From DASREM01 sp035652095 (lineage in GTDB: Bacteria > Acidobacteriota > Terriglobia > Terriglobales > Acidobacteriaceae), in assembly GCA_035652095.1 (NCBI GenBank), contig DASREM010000030.1, forward strand, positions 95,332 through 159,331: DNA of 64,000 bases, read 5' to 3'. The notes under the pieces are model-generated. The model worked only from the letters and a program-made list of their open reading frames with translations, searched no databases and was not told the DNA's origin. This document shows positions 15,813 through 24,652 of this stretch, piece by piece. Made by a program: the position numbers and the translations under genes. Every line of letters begins with the position of its first letter. The stretch's first letter is position 1.

Positions 15813-17810
15813 ATGATTCGTTTTTTGCAAACCCCTGGGCCGTTCAAGAAGTATGTCTTGGGCGGCATATTGTTGATTTTTTGCGGCGCCATGGTGATTA
15901 CCCTGATCCCTGGAGGCTTGGGCGGCAGCATGGGCCTGGGCGGGCCCGCGCGCGGTGTAATTGCGACCGTGGCCGGGGAACAGGTGACCGCCCTGGAGGT
16001 GCAACGGGCGGCCCGCAGCATGCTGCGCCAGCAGTTTCCGCGTGGCGGCGGCATGTCGGACCAGTTGCTGCCGTTTTTTGCCGGGCGCGCCGCCGAGCAG
16101 ATGATCAACGAGAAGGCCATCTTGTCTGAGGCCGAGCGTATGGGGTTCCGGGCCACTCCGGAAGACGTTCGCGATGAGATCCAGCATGGACCCGAGTACG
16201 CCGGAGTCATCTTTCCCGGGGGGAACTTCATCGGGGAGGATGCCTACGAGAGCCTTCTGCAGCGCTACGACCTCACTGTGCCTCAATTTGAGGACCAGGT
16301 CCGCCAGCAGATCCTGTTCAAAAAGCTTCGGGCATTGATTACGGGCAGCGCCATGGTGACCGACGGCGATGTGCGGCGGGAATTCGAGCGCCGCAACACC
16401 AAGGTCAAGTTCGACTACGCTGTGTTGAAGAAAGACGATCTTCAGAAGAGCATCCAGGCGAACGATGCCGAACTCAAGGCCTATTACGAGCGTAACAAGG
16501 CGAACTACAACAACTCCATACCGGAGAAGCGCAAGCTCAGCTACGTGATCGTGGACAGTTCGCGAGTGCAGGCGGCGACTCCGGTTACGACGCAGGAATT
16601 GCAGTCCTATTACGACCAGCATCGCGACGAGTACCGCGTCCCCGAGCAGGTGAATGTACGGCACATCCTGATCAAGACTCCGCTACCCGGCCCGGACGGG
16701 AAGGTTGACCAGAAAGGCGTGGATGCCGCCAAAGCCAAGGCCGAAGACATTGCCAGGCAACTTAAGGGTGGCGCGAAATTTGAGGACCTGGCGAAGAAGT
16801 ATTCGGAAGATGACGACAGCAAAAACAATGGCGGTTCCCTCGGCTGGATTCAGCACGGGCGCTTCCCTTCGCAAGACATGGACAAGGCTGCGTTTACGCT
16901 GCCGAAGGGCGGCACAAGCGACGTGATCAACGCCGGCTATGGCTTCGACATCCTGCGGGTGGAAGACAAGCAACCGGCGCACGTGAAGAACTTCGAGGAG
17001 GTCCGAGCCGAAATCGAACCCGTGGTCAAGCAGCAGAAGGCGGCGCACGCCGTCGAAATGCTGGCCAACACCGTGCTCAGCCAATCGCGAACCGACGGCC
17101 TGGAGAAAGCGGCGGCGGCAAAGGGCTTGCAGGTCATCAACACGGATTTCGTGGGGCGGACCGACGCGTTGCCCGGCCTGGGGAACTCGGCCCAGTTGAT
17201 GGATGCGGTCTTCAACGCAAAGGAGAAAGCTGCCCCGGAGGAAACCCAGGTTCCGCAAGGTTACGCGATCTTCCAGGTGCAGGCGGTGAAGCCTCCGGCA
17301 ACCCCCAGCTTCGAAGACATCCGCAGCCGGGTGGAAACTGAATTCAAGAACGAACGCGCGGGCCTGTTGCTGCAGCAGAAGACGCAGGAACTTTCGGACC
17401 GGGCCAAAGCCGCACATGATCTCAGGAAAGCGGCAAAAGAACTGGGTGCGACGGTGAAGACCAGTGAACCGGTCCTGCCGGACGGCCAGGTTCCTGACAT
17501 TGGATCGATGACCGGTCCGGCCTCGGTGGCTTTCACGATGAAGCCGGGCGACATCAGTGGCCCGATCGACAGCGGCAACAGCGGCATCGTGCTCAGCCTT
17601 ATCGACAAGCAGCAACCTGGCGACCAGGATTTTGCTTCGAAGAAAGACGAGATTCGGGAATCGCTGGTGCAAGCCAAGCAAAACGAGATGTTCCAGTTGT
17701 TTGTCGGCAACCTGCGTCAGCAACTCGAAAAGTCCGGCAAGATTCGAGTCAATCAGGACGAGTTGAAGCAGTTGACCCGCGGACAGGGCGTGCCCGACCA
17801 GGGCGAATAA
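15813..17810 (+). CDS. PpiD/SurA-like membrane-anchored peptidyl-prolyl isomerase
   Basis: Periplasmic foldase of 665 residues. One N-terminal membrane span (about residues 13-35) anchors it in the inner membrane. A SurA_N-like helical domain follows (VAGEQVTALEVQRA). A parvulin rotamase domain spans about 275-375 (VNVRHILIKT, AKKYSEDDDSKNNGGSLGW, GYGFDILRVEDK), then a second degenerate parvulin-like half and a charged C-terminus. This is PpiD architecture; it should assist the folding of outer-membrane and exported proteins. It stands alone, with a terminator hairpin directly after it. Confidence 0.88.
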   Translation: MIRFLQTPGPFKKYVLGGILLIFCGAMVITLIPGGLGGSMGLGGPARGVIATVAGEQVTALEVQRAARSMLRQQFPRGGGMSDQLLPFFAGRAAEQMINEKAILSEAERMGFRATPEDVRDEIQHGPEYAGVIFPGGNFIGEDAYESLLQRYDLTVPQFEDQVRQQILFKKLRALITGSAMVTDGDVRREFERRNTKVKFDYAVLKKDDLQKSIQANDAELKAYYERNKANYNNSIPEKRKLSYVIVDSSRVQAATPVTTQELQSYYDQHRDEYRVPEQVNVRHILIKTPLPGPDGKVDQKGVDAAKAKAEDIARQLKGGAKFEDLAKKYSEDDDSKNNGGSLGWIQHGRFPSQDMDKAAFTLPKGGTSDVINAGYGFDILRVEDKQPAHVKNFEEVRAEIEPVVKQQKAAHAVEMLANTVLSQSRTDGLEKAAAAKGLQVINTDFVGRTDALPGLGNSAQLMDAVFNAKEKAAPEETQVPQGYAIFQVQAVKPPATPSFEDIRSRVETEFKNERAGLLLQQKTQELSDRAKAAHDLRKAAKELGATVKTSEPVLPDGQVPDIGSMTGPASVAFTMKPGDISGPIDSGNSGIVLSLIDKQQPGDQDFASKKDEIRESLVQAKQNEMFQLFVGNLRQQLEKSGKIRVNQDELKQLTRGQGVPDQGE

Positions 17811-17831
17811 GCCTTGCGCGTGAATTCATGA

Positions 17832-17863
17832 GGTCCGGGCAGTCCGCTGCCCGGACCAGTTTT
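17832..17863 (+). terminator. Intrinsic terminator after the PpiD-like gene
   Basis: Perfect 11-bp stem GGTCCGGGCAG / CTGCCCGGACC with a TCCG loop (17832-17857), followed by AGTTTT. It is placed 22 bases after the stop codon of the foldase gene. Confidence 0.75.
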
Positions 17864-17900
17864 CGGGCCCCGGAATTCTCATTTCACAATCAGAGATCTC

Positions 17901-19430
17901 ATGTCATTTCCCCGCTCGACCGGAATCCTTCTCCACCCCATCTCCTTTCCATCCCGTGGCGGCATTGGGGACTTCGGTCCCGCCGCCTACGAATTTCTTG
18001 ATTTCCTGAATTTGGCGCGGCAAGGTTTATGGCAAGTTTTGCCGCTGGGACCGCCGGCCAACGGTAATTCACCCTACTCTTCTACCTCCGCGTTTGCCGG
18101 GAACCCGCTGCTGATCAGTCTTGAGCGCCTGGCCCAGCATGGCTGGATCGATGCCTCCCGTCTCGGCAGCCTGCCGGATGCCGTGGGTGCGATTGATTAC
18201 GACGAGGTCCGAAGCCACAAGCTGCCTCTGCTGGCCGAAGCTGCTTCGAACTTCCTGAACCACGCGCCGCAGGCCGCGCTGTCGCGCTTCGAGCAATTCT
18301 GCCGCGAGAATGAATGGTGGCTCGAGGATTTCGTTCTCTTTGACGCCTTGCGTGAGCGTTACCACCTGCGAGTGTGGAAAGACTGGCCGGAAGAACTAGC
18401 CCGGCGGAAGCCCGAAGCGATTGCCGCCACGCGCAAAGAACTGGCCACGGACCTGGCAAGCCGCCGCATGATCCAATTCCTGTTTTACGAGCAGTGGCGA
18501 GCCCTGCGTCATAGCTGCGCGCGGCGGTCGATTCGCGTGGTTGGAGACATCGCGATTTTCGTGGACTACGACAGCGCTGACGTCTGGGCGCATTCCGACC
18601 TGTTTCGATTGAAAGACAATCTTGATCCCGAGGTGGTTTCCGGAGTTCCTCCCGACGCATTCAGCGCCACTGGGCAGCGCTGGGGTAATCCGCTCTATGA
18701 CTGGAACGAGATGCGGGCGCGCGGTTATCGCTGGTGGATCCAGCGCCTGAGTTGGGCAGCGCACACGTGCGATTACATCCGTCTGGACCACTTCCGCGGC
18801 TTCGCCCAGTTCTGGGAGATTCCCGCAAGCGATCCCACGGCAATGGGAGGACGCTGGGTAGATGGACCGCGCGACGATCTGTTCATCAAGTTGCGCGAAG
18901 AACTCGGCGGCTTGCCGTTTTTCGCCGAAGATCTCGGATACATCACGCCCGATGTCCACGCCCTGCGCGAGAACCACAAGATTCCCGGCATGGCGGTGTT
19001 GCAATTCGGATTCAGCAATCCGGGAGCACACATCTACCTACCGCACCGGATGAGTGAGGATCGCGTGATCTACACCGGGACTCACGATAACGACACGACG
19101 CTGGGATGGTGGGCTACAGCATCGAAAGAAGAACGCAAGGCTGCGCTGAGCTATACCGGGCCTTGCGAGGATGGGATCAACTGGGGCCTGATCCGGCTCG
19201 CGCAAGGCTCAGCGGCGAGCTTGTCGGTAGTTCCGGTGCAGGATGTGCTGGGACTAGGCAGCGAAGCGCGGATGAACACGCCGAGTATGAAAGACGGAAA
19301 TTATCACTGGCGGATGCAGCCCGGAGTGCTGACCACGGAACTGGCGAAAAAACTGGCGGCCCTGGCCGAAGTCACCGATCGCCTGCCTGCCCCGGTGCCG
19401 GTCCCTCAGCAAGAAGATTTCTTAGCTTAA
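17901..19430 (+). CDS. malQ: 4-alpha-glucanotransferase (amylomaltase)
   Basis: GH77 amylomaltase of 509 residues, the usual bacterial length. It transfers alpha-1,4-glucan segments between maltooligosaccharides in the cytoplasm. The family N-terminus (RSTGILLHPISFPSRGGIGDFG, opening residues) and the 'NGNSPYSSTSAFAGNPLLIS' block are present. The catalytic set is the nucleophile Asp in YIRLDHFRGF (about 295), the acid/base Glu in FFAEDLGY (about 341) and the stabilising Asp in THDNDTTLGWW (about 394). It belongs with the glucan enzymes at 44-61 kb functionally but lies apart from them. Confidence 0.95.
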   Translation: MSFPRSTGILLHPISFPSRGGIGDFGPAAYEFLDFLNLARQGLWQVLPLGPPANGNSPYSSTSAFAGNPLLISLERLAQHGWIDASRLGSLPDAVGAIDYDEVRSHKLPLLAEAASNFLNHAPQAALSRFEQFCRENEWWLEDFVLFDALRERYHLRVWKDWPEELARRKPEAIAATRKELATDLASRRMIQFLFYEQWRALRHSCARRSIRVVGDIAIFVDYDSADVWAHSDLFRLKDNLDPEVVSGVPPDAFSATGQRWGNPLYDWNEMRARGYRWWIQRLSWAAHTCDYIRLDHFRGFAQFWEIPASDPTAMGGRWVDGPRDDLFIKLREELGGLPFFAEDLGYITPDVHALRENHKIPGMAVLQFGFSNPGAHIYLPHRMSEDRVIYTGTHDNDTTLGWWATASKEERKAALSYTGPCEDGINWGLIRLAQGSAASLSVVPVQDVLGLGSEARMNTPSMKDGNYHWRMQPGVLTTELAKKLAALAEVTDRLPAPVPVPQQEDFLA

Positions 19431-19509
19431 CCGGGAGCGATGGGCACCTCGGGAGGTCGGGCTTCGCGAAGGCTCACGAAGTCGTGAACGCTAAGCGGCG
19501 ACGGCTCAA

Positions 19510-19540
19510 CAAAAAAGGCCGGGATCTCGCGATCCCGGCC
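19510..19540 (-). terminator. Intrinsic terminator for the XRE regulator gene
   Basis: Perfect 10-bp stem GGCCGGGATC / GATCCCGGCC with a TCGC loop (19517-19540). On the minus strand it is followed by a run of six T (19511-19516). It lies 66 bases past the regulator stop. Confidence 0.75.
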
Positions 19541-19605
19541 CTAGGTTGGTGGTTGCCCGGATAAAACTCGCTAACAAATCTTCATCGGCAGATTGGCGCC
19601 GGACT

Positions 19606-20142
19606 TTAGGCGCTTCTTCGCGGCCGCACCGTCAAGTCCCGCACCTGCGCCAGGATGCTCGACATCTGCATCCCGTTCAATTGCGAGAGGAAGGGCAACA
19701 TCTCGGCCACGAACGGATCCTGGGTCAGTTCGCGCACTTCTTCCTGGCGGGTGCGTTCGCCTCCGCTGAGCAGATCGGGCACGCTGACCTCCAGTGCACG
19801 CGCGAGCCGCTCCAGAGAAGAGAGTGTGGGCGTTGCTTTTTCGTTCTCGATTTTCGAAACGTAGGTACGCGGGACCGCCATCCGCGTTGCCAGTTGACGC
19901 TGACTCAGCCCACTGCGCAGGCGCAGCGAGCGGATCGACGTTGCCAGGTTCAGATGTCCCGGACCGTGACTCGGCGCCACGACTTGGGGCACCGGCAATG
20001 TCGCGACGACCTCCGGCTCATCTTCATCTAACGAGCCATGGCAGCGGCGGCAATTGTTGTTGGCTGTTCGGAATTGAACCAGAAGGCAACGGTCGCAGCG
20101 GACGACTTCCCTAGAATCTACCGGGGCAAGAGTCGTAGCCAT
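19606..20142 (-). CDS. XRE-family regulator with N-terminal zinc-ribbon-like motif
   Basis: A 178-residue DNA-binding protein. Cys16, Cys19, Cys31 and Cys34 form a CxxC-x11-CxxC zinc-ribbon-like knuckle. A Pro-rich linker leads to a classical HTH_3 domain (about 68-125: IRSLRLRSGLSQRQLATRMA, then VPRTYVSKIENEKATPTLSSL). The C-terminal 45 residues are helical and may dimerise. It is transcribed divergently from the HD-domain gene. The target and inducer are unknown. Confidence 0.82.
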   Translation of the reverse strand: MATTLAPVDSREVVRCDRCLLVQFRTANNNCRRCHGSLDEDEPEVVATLPVPQVVAPSHGPGHLNLATSIRSLRLRSGLSQRQLATRMAVPRTYVSKIENEKATPTLSSLERLARALEVSVPDLLSGGERTRQEEVRELTQDPFVAEMLPFLSQLNGMQMSSILAQVRDLTVRPRRSA

Positions 20143-20543
20143 TTAGGATTGGGAGCGTGCCAGAGCGGGCAAGCTCGTTTGAACCCTGCTGTCAGAGATT
20201 CAAACTGTGCGTAATCTGCTGGATTGGGGCTGTGGAAGTCAAGCAAAATCTCGCAGCAAACCTTGCGCGGAGATGAATAGCTGTTCTGAAAGCCGTGCAA
20301 AAACCAGAAAAACAGGAAAGAAAATCATCGACGACCGGGAGGCAGCCTGGGGGTTACTAACTGTATTCGTGGCGATATTAGCCATGGCGTCGCTGCGGGC
20401 TCGCTCTAATTCGCACGTTAACACGGCACTGCCGTGCCGGGATGGATTTGGGCAACGAACGCGGGCATGGCCCCCGGTTCACCGACCGGTGGCACATCCA
20501 TCAAATTCACGGTAGAACTAACGACAAGGAGTCTCTTCGAAAC
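20143..20543. other. Divergent intergenic region between the XRE and HD genes
   Basis: About 400 bases. It carries the promoters for the XRE gene (minus) and HD gene (plus). A frame from ATG 20273 to 20515 (80 residues, one possible membrane span AAWGLLTVFVAILAMASL) is conceivable but has no spaced ribosome-binding site and a low-quality C-terminus, so I do not call it. AAGGAG at 20526-20531 serves the HD gene. Confidence 0.35.
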
Positions 20544-21131
20544 GTGCTGCAACCAAAGACACGAGAGGAACATTGGAGCTTACTCACTGAGTTCACCCAA
20601 TCAGAAAGCCTGCGCAAACATGCGCTCGCGGTGGAAGCCTGCATGCGTGCCTACGCCCGCAAGCTTGGCGGAGACGAAGACCTGTGGGGCACGGTCGGGC
20701 TGCTGCACGATTTCGATTACGACCGCTGGCCGCGCCTGGAAGACCATCCTTACAAAGGCAATGAAATTCTGAAGCAGCGCGGCTACAGCGACGAGATTTG
20801 CAAAGCCATCATGTCGCACGCCGAATATACCGGCGTCCCTCGCGAAACTTCGATGGAGAAAACCCTGTTCGCCTGCGACGAACTTGCGGGATTCATCACC
20901 GCTTGCGCCCTGGTCAAGCCGGGCAAGTCGCTAGCCGAAGTGGAAGCCAAGTCAGTCAGGAAGAAAATGAAAGACAAAGCCTTCGCCCGCAGCGTCAACC
21001 GGGACGACATCACAAACGGCGCCGCAGAACTGGGCGTCGACCTGGAAGAGCACATCGCCTTCTGCATCGAGGCCATGAAAAGCATCGCTGTGGAGTTGGG
21101 GCTGGACGGCAGCGCTGTAAAGTCTTCGTGA
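20544..21131 (+). CDS. HD-domain phosphohydrolase-like protein
   Basis: A 195-residue HD-family protein. The metal-binding set appears as RKHALAVE (His), GLLHDFDYDRWP (the His-Asp pair) and SHAEYTG, with a following Asp in LFACDELAGF. Such proteins hydrolyse phosphate esters of nucleotides or small metabolites; the exact substrate is unknown. A longer frame opens at 20442, but GTG 20544 is preceded by AAGGAG and matches where the conserved helix begins. The tail shows a run of charged residues (RKKMKDKAFARS). The downstream neighbour is convergent. Confidence 0.8.
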   Translation: MLQPKTREEHWSLLTEFTQSESLRKHALAVEACMRAYARKLGGDEDLWGTVGLLHDFDYDRWPRLEDHPYKGNEILKQRGYSDEICKAIMSHAEYTGVPRETSMEKTLFACDELAGFITACALVKPGKSLAEVEAKSVRKKMKDKAFARSVNRDDITNGAAELGVDLEEHIAFCIEAMKSIAVELGLDGSAVKSS

Positions 21132-21158
21132 AGTCCTGCCACGGCGAAGAACACCGTG

Positions 21159-24100
21159 CTACGGCTTGTAGTCGAATGCGTATCCCCTGGCTTCTTTCCC
21201 GGACACAGAGCGCGTGTTGTACTGCAGGAGATAGTCGAGGTGCGCGCGATCGGTCGGAAACTGCTTCCCTGCCGGGTAGGGATACGTGCCCATGCCGCGA
21301 AACGGCAGCGGTCCCACGCGATCGCCTGCGTAGGCGTAGAAGTCCATATCTTTCTCGTAGCCGTTCGCGTTAAAGAAGTAATCGCGCACCCACCCGTGGG
21401 GAAGGGGCGGAAGCTGGGAAGGGTCAAATTCGAGCGCGACTTCATCTCCGGAGCCGAAGACGGCGAGGCGGTCGTCAAGTTTCGTCAGAAGCGGCAGAAT
21501 GTCACCGTAGCGCGTGTAACTTCCCGCAGGACGCGTGTAGGGGCCGGTGGCGCTCGCTTTCTCGTAGACGTATTCAACGTTGCCGGGCGGCCGCTTCTCG
21601 ATCTTCAGTGGGAAACCATGAAAGCGAAGGTCGGAGCGCAACAGAGGTATGGAGGTTATGCGAGTGGGCTGATCCTGGCGGGTGCGGCTGATCAGGATGC
21701 TGTCCCAGTAGATCTGAAGGTTCGTGGTAATGCGGATGCGCCGAGTTCCGAGCGGGAGCCGGTGGGTGAAGTCGGCAATCATGGTGCGCGGACCGCCGGC
21801 GGGGAAGCCCATGTCGTCGATCACTTTTTGCCATTTTCCATCTTTGCCGAGAGCTTCGACGTAGGGAGACACTGGCTGGAGACCGGCCTGGTCGGCGGCG
21901 TACATGCTGGTGGCGGTGAAGTACTCGATTTCGCCGTGCATCAGCAGGCGGAGTGGGCCGCCCGTGTACGGTGCACCGAGATCGAGTTCGAGCGAGTGCA
22001 TCCCGGCAAAGCCAGGGAACGGGAGCAGGTCGAAGTCGCCGAAGTAGCGATGATTCAGCAAGTCCGGAAGCACGTCGTGGCCGTGGTCATCGTGCGCCGA
22101 TTCCGGCGGCTTTAGATCGCTGGCGACGACTACTTTGAAATCCGGATACGGCGGCTTGCTGGCGAAATATTCGTTGGGAAAAACGTCGTACGACGCGGGA
22201 TGATCGACGGCGAGCAAGCGCACCTGGTCGAGATAAACGGCCTCTTCGAGCGGTTCCATGAAGCGGAAACTGAGCTTGCCGTTTTTCTCGCGAACTGAGT
22301 CGCGATGGATCTTGATGTACTCGGTAGGACGGGGAATGTTGCGCTCTCCCGGCGCCACCCAGTGGCCGATGACGCCCGCGCCCAGCATGTCACCGACTAG
22401 TTCGTAACGTTTGCCATTCCACACAAACAATGTTGGGCAAGAACTGCCACGGCGATCAAGTTCGGTATAAGCCTGCTCTTTGTCGGCGGGGACTTCGACC
22501 TCGTCCTGAAGGACTCCAGTGGGCCACAGCATGCGCACGATGTCAGCCTGTTTTTCCGGGCCGAGCCCTACGATCAGCTGAGTGGAGTTCTGGCCAAGGT
22601 AGCCGTTTGACCCGTAGATTTCGTATTTCTGATGATTGGCGCCGCTGAAGACTTCGACCTTGGTTCCGATGGCGCTCTTGTTATCGTTGAGGCCCTTGAG
22701 CGAGAGCTTGAGCCAATGATTCTTGTTGCCGCCTTCATTGCGCAGGAGGATGGCGGGGCCGCGATTCTGGGTGATGAGCAGGTCGGTGGCGCCATCTCCG
22801 TCGAAGTCGGCGGTGACGAGGGCGCGTGGGGCGGTGAGTTGGATCTTGTCGAAGCCGACCTCGGCTGTGACGTCTTTCCATCCGTCGGGGCCAAGATTGC
22901 GGAACAGGCGGATCTCGCCTTTGCCGTCTTTGGTCTCGCCGACCGCGGCGAGATCGACCCAGCCGTCGTTATCGTAGTCGAAGGCGGCGATGCCGAAGGC
23001 GCGGGACCAGTTGGTCGCGGGAATATCTACTGGCTCGAATGTCTTTCCCTTTTCATTTCTCCAAAGGCTAATTCCTGGAGCAGCCCAATGCGTGAAAGCG
23101 AGGTCCATCCAAGCATCATGATTGAAATCGAGAACAGCGATGCCGACGCTCGGATACGCACCTTCGGTATAGGGAAGTTTATGTTCTATGAAGGCGCCTT
23201 CGCGAGGATTCTCCAGCACGACAGGCGCAGAGGCGATTCCGGTTCGCACAATGTCGACGGCGCGATCGTTGTTACTATCGCTTCCCATGGCGGCGATGCT
23301 GGGCCGATCGCCTGCAAGGCCAGTAGCCGAACTCACCTCGGTGAAGGTGCCATTGCCGTTGTTTCGCAGCATCAGGTTGCCGAAGTAAAGACGCTGCACT
23401 GGAAATACGAAGGGTTTTTCTTTTTCCGGGATCTCGAACTCGGAGAACCGCGTCACGTAGAGATCGAGATCGCCATCATGATCGTAGTCGACGAACGTCG
23501 GATTCACGTTAAGGCCGTCAGCACGGATTCCAGCCGCGTCAGTCACGTCTTTGAACTTGCCGTTCTTTTCGTTGTGGAACAGCAATATCTTGCTGACGCC
23601 GGTCACTACCAGGTCGGTTGCGCCGTCATTGTCGTAGTCGCCCGCAGAGCAACCAATTGCCTGGAACTCCGGATCAAGTCCCGCGCTGCGCGTCACATCT
23701 TCAAACCTGTCGTTCCCGATATTGTGGTAGATTGACATCCCTCCCGCTTTCCCACCGCTGGCCACGAAGATGTCATCGCGACTATCTCCGTCATAGTCGA
23801 TGACACAGGCTCCGGGCCCCAGGAAAGTAGCCATATCGACTGCCTCGGCGTGGGCAGGACTGGAGGTCAGGCCCGAATCATTTATCTTCACGAACTTGAC
23901 TGAAATGGCAGGCGGAACCTTCTGCGGGGCAAGCGGCGATTCTTCCGCGCGGGAATACTTGCCTTGTTCCCCATAAGCCAGGCTAATGGGCGAGCCGAGT
24001 TTGTTTTGCGTGATGTACTGGAAGCGGACTAAGTGCTCTTTCGCCTGCGCGCCACCCCCGGACTGCTGATAGGCGCGGGATAGCCCGAACTGCGCCGAGG

Positions 24101-24599
24101 CGTGTAGCGGATTCAGCTTGAGGGCGTGCTGGAAAGCATCGATCGCTTCCGGGTACTGCTTGTTCTGCGAGTAAGCCGCGCCTAGAAAGTACCAGGAGTC
24201 GGCGTCGTTGGCATCGATTTCGGTGACGCGCCTGAAGGCGTCGATCGAGCGCTGTGGCGACTCGGAGTTCTTGTAAAGAAGGCCCAGGTTGTACCAGGCG
24301 TTGGGGTCTTTGGGATTGCGCTTGACGGCGTCATCGAGAAGAGGTTTCGCGGAATCGACGCGGCCAAGATTCAGCAAGGCTATGCCCTGGTTGAGCTGCA
24401 CAATCTGGAGTTGCGGGTCTAGTTTTGCGGCTTCCTGAAAGGCCTTGAGCGCTTTCTCGAACAACTGCTGGTTCATGTAGGCGAGGCCGAGATTGTTCAG
24501 GCGGGCGGCTTCGGAGACATTCGGAGAATTGTCCGCTCCCATCAGCAAAACCAACGTGCATAAGACTGCGACTGCAACGACGCCTTTTCGCTTGCTCAT
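21159..24599 (-). CDS. CRTAC1-type FG-GAP/VCBS and ASPIC-UnbV protein with N-terminal TPRs
   Basis: Large exported protein of 1146 residues. The signal peptide is MSKRKGVVAVAVLCTLVLLM; the longer frame to 24761 adds an unlikely leader, so ATG 24599 was chosen. About five TPRs follow, then a long FG-GAP/VCBS propeller with repeated calcium-type loops (DYDGDSRDDIF, DYDNDGATDLVV, DYDHDGDLDLYV, DFDGDGATDLLI), then an ASPIC/UnbV segment (LWPTGVLQDEVEVPADKEQ) and a C-terminal beta-rich region of about 400 residues. The role is unknown; binding of an extracellular ligand is assumed from the propeller. It is the third gene of a minus-strand run behind a CRTAC1 gene and a pentaheme cytochrome. Confidence 0.85.
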   Translation of the reverse strand: MSKRKGVVAVAVLCTLVLLMGADNSPNVSEAARLNNLGLAYMNQQLFEKALKAFQEAAKLDPQLQIVQLNQGIALLNLGRVDSAKPLLDDAVKRNPKDPNAWYNLGLLYKNSESPQRSIDAFRRVTEIDANDADSWYFLGAAYSQNKQYPEAIDAFQHALKLNPLHASAQFGLSRAYQQSGGGAQAKEHLVRFQYITQNKLGSPISLAYGEQGKYSRAEESPLAPQKVPPAISVKFVKINDSGLTSSPAHAEAVDMATFLGPGACVIDYDGDSRDDIFVASGGKAGGMSIYHNIGNDRFEDVTRSAGLDPEFQAIGCSAGDYDNDGATDLVVTGVSKILLFHNEKNGKFKDVTDAAGIRADGLNVNPTFVDYDHDGDLDLYVTRFSEFEIPEKEKPFVFPVQRLYFGNLMLRNNGNGTFTEVSSATGLAGDRPSIAAMGSDSNNDRAVDIVRTGIASAPVVLENPREGAFIEHKLPYTEGAYPSVGIAVLDFNHDAWMDLAFTHWAAPGISLWRNEKGKTFEPVDIPATNWSRAFGIAAFDYDNDGWVDLAAVGETKDGKGEIRLFRNLGPDGWKDVTAEVGFDKIQLTAPRALVTADFDGDGATDLLITQNRGPAILLRNEGGNKNHWLKLSLKGLNDNKSAIGTKVEVFSGANHQKYEIYGSNGYLGQNSTQLIVGLGPEKQADIVRMLWPTGVLQDEVEVPADKEQAYTELDRRGSSCPTLFVWNGKRYELVGDMLGAGVIGHWVAPGERNIPRPTEYIKIHRDSVREKNGKLSFRFMEPLEEAVYLDQVRLLAVDHPASYDVFPNEYFASKPPYPDFKVVVASDLKPPESAHDDHGHDVLPDLLNHRYFGDFDLLPFPGFAGMHSLELDLGAPYTGGPLRLLMHGEIEYFTATSMYAADQAGLQPVSPYVEALGKDGKWQKVIDDMGFPAGGPRTMIADFTHRLPLGTRRIRITTNLQIYWDSILISRTRQDQPTRITSIPLLRSDLRFHGFPLKIEKRPPGNVEYVYEKASATGPYTRPAGSYTRYGDILPLLTKLDDRLAVFGSGDEVALEFDPSQLPPLPHGWVRDYFFNANGYEKDMDFYAYAGDRVGPLPFRGMGTYPYPAGKQFPTDRAHLDYLLQYNTRSVSGKEARGYAFDYKP

Positions 24600-24652
24600 A
24601 AGACGAAAGAAGTTAACCACAAAGGACACAAAGGGGCACGAAGGTTTTTGCG

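Noticed and set aside
22632..23735. Plus-strand open frame of 367 codons opposite the TPR-CRTAC1 gene
   Set aside because: Repeated acidic loops of the real gene generate the open antisense frame (VVIVVE-type repeats); no independent signals.
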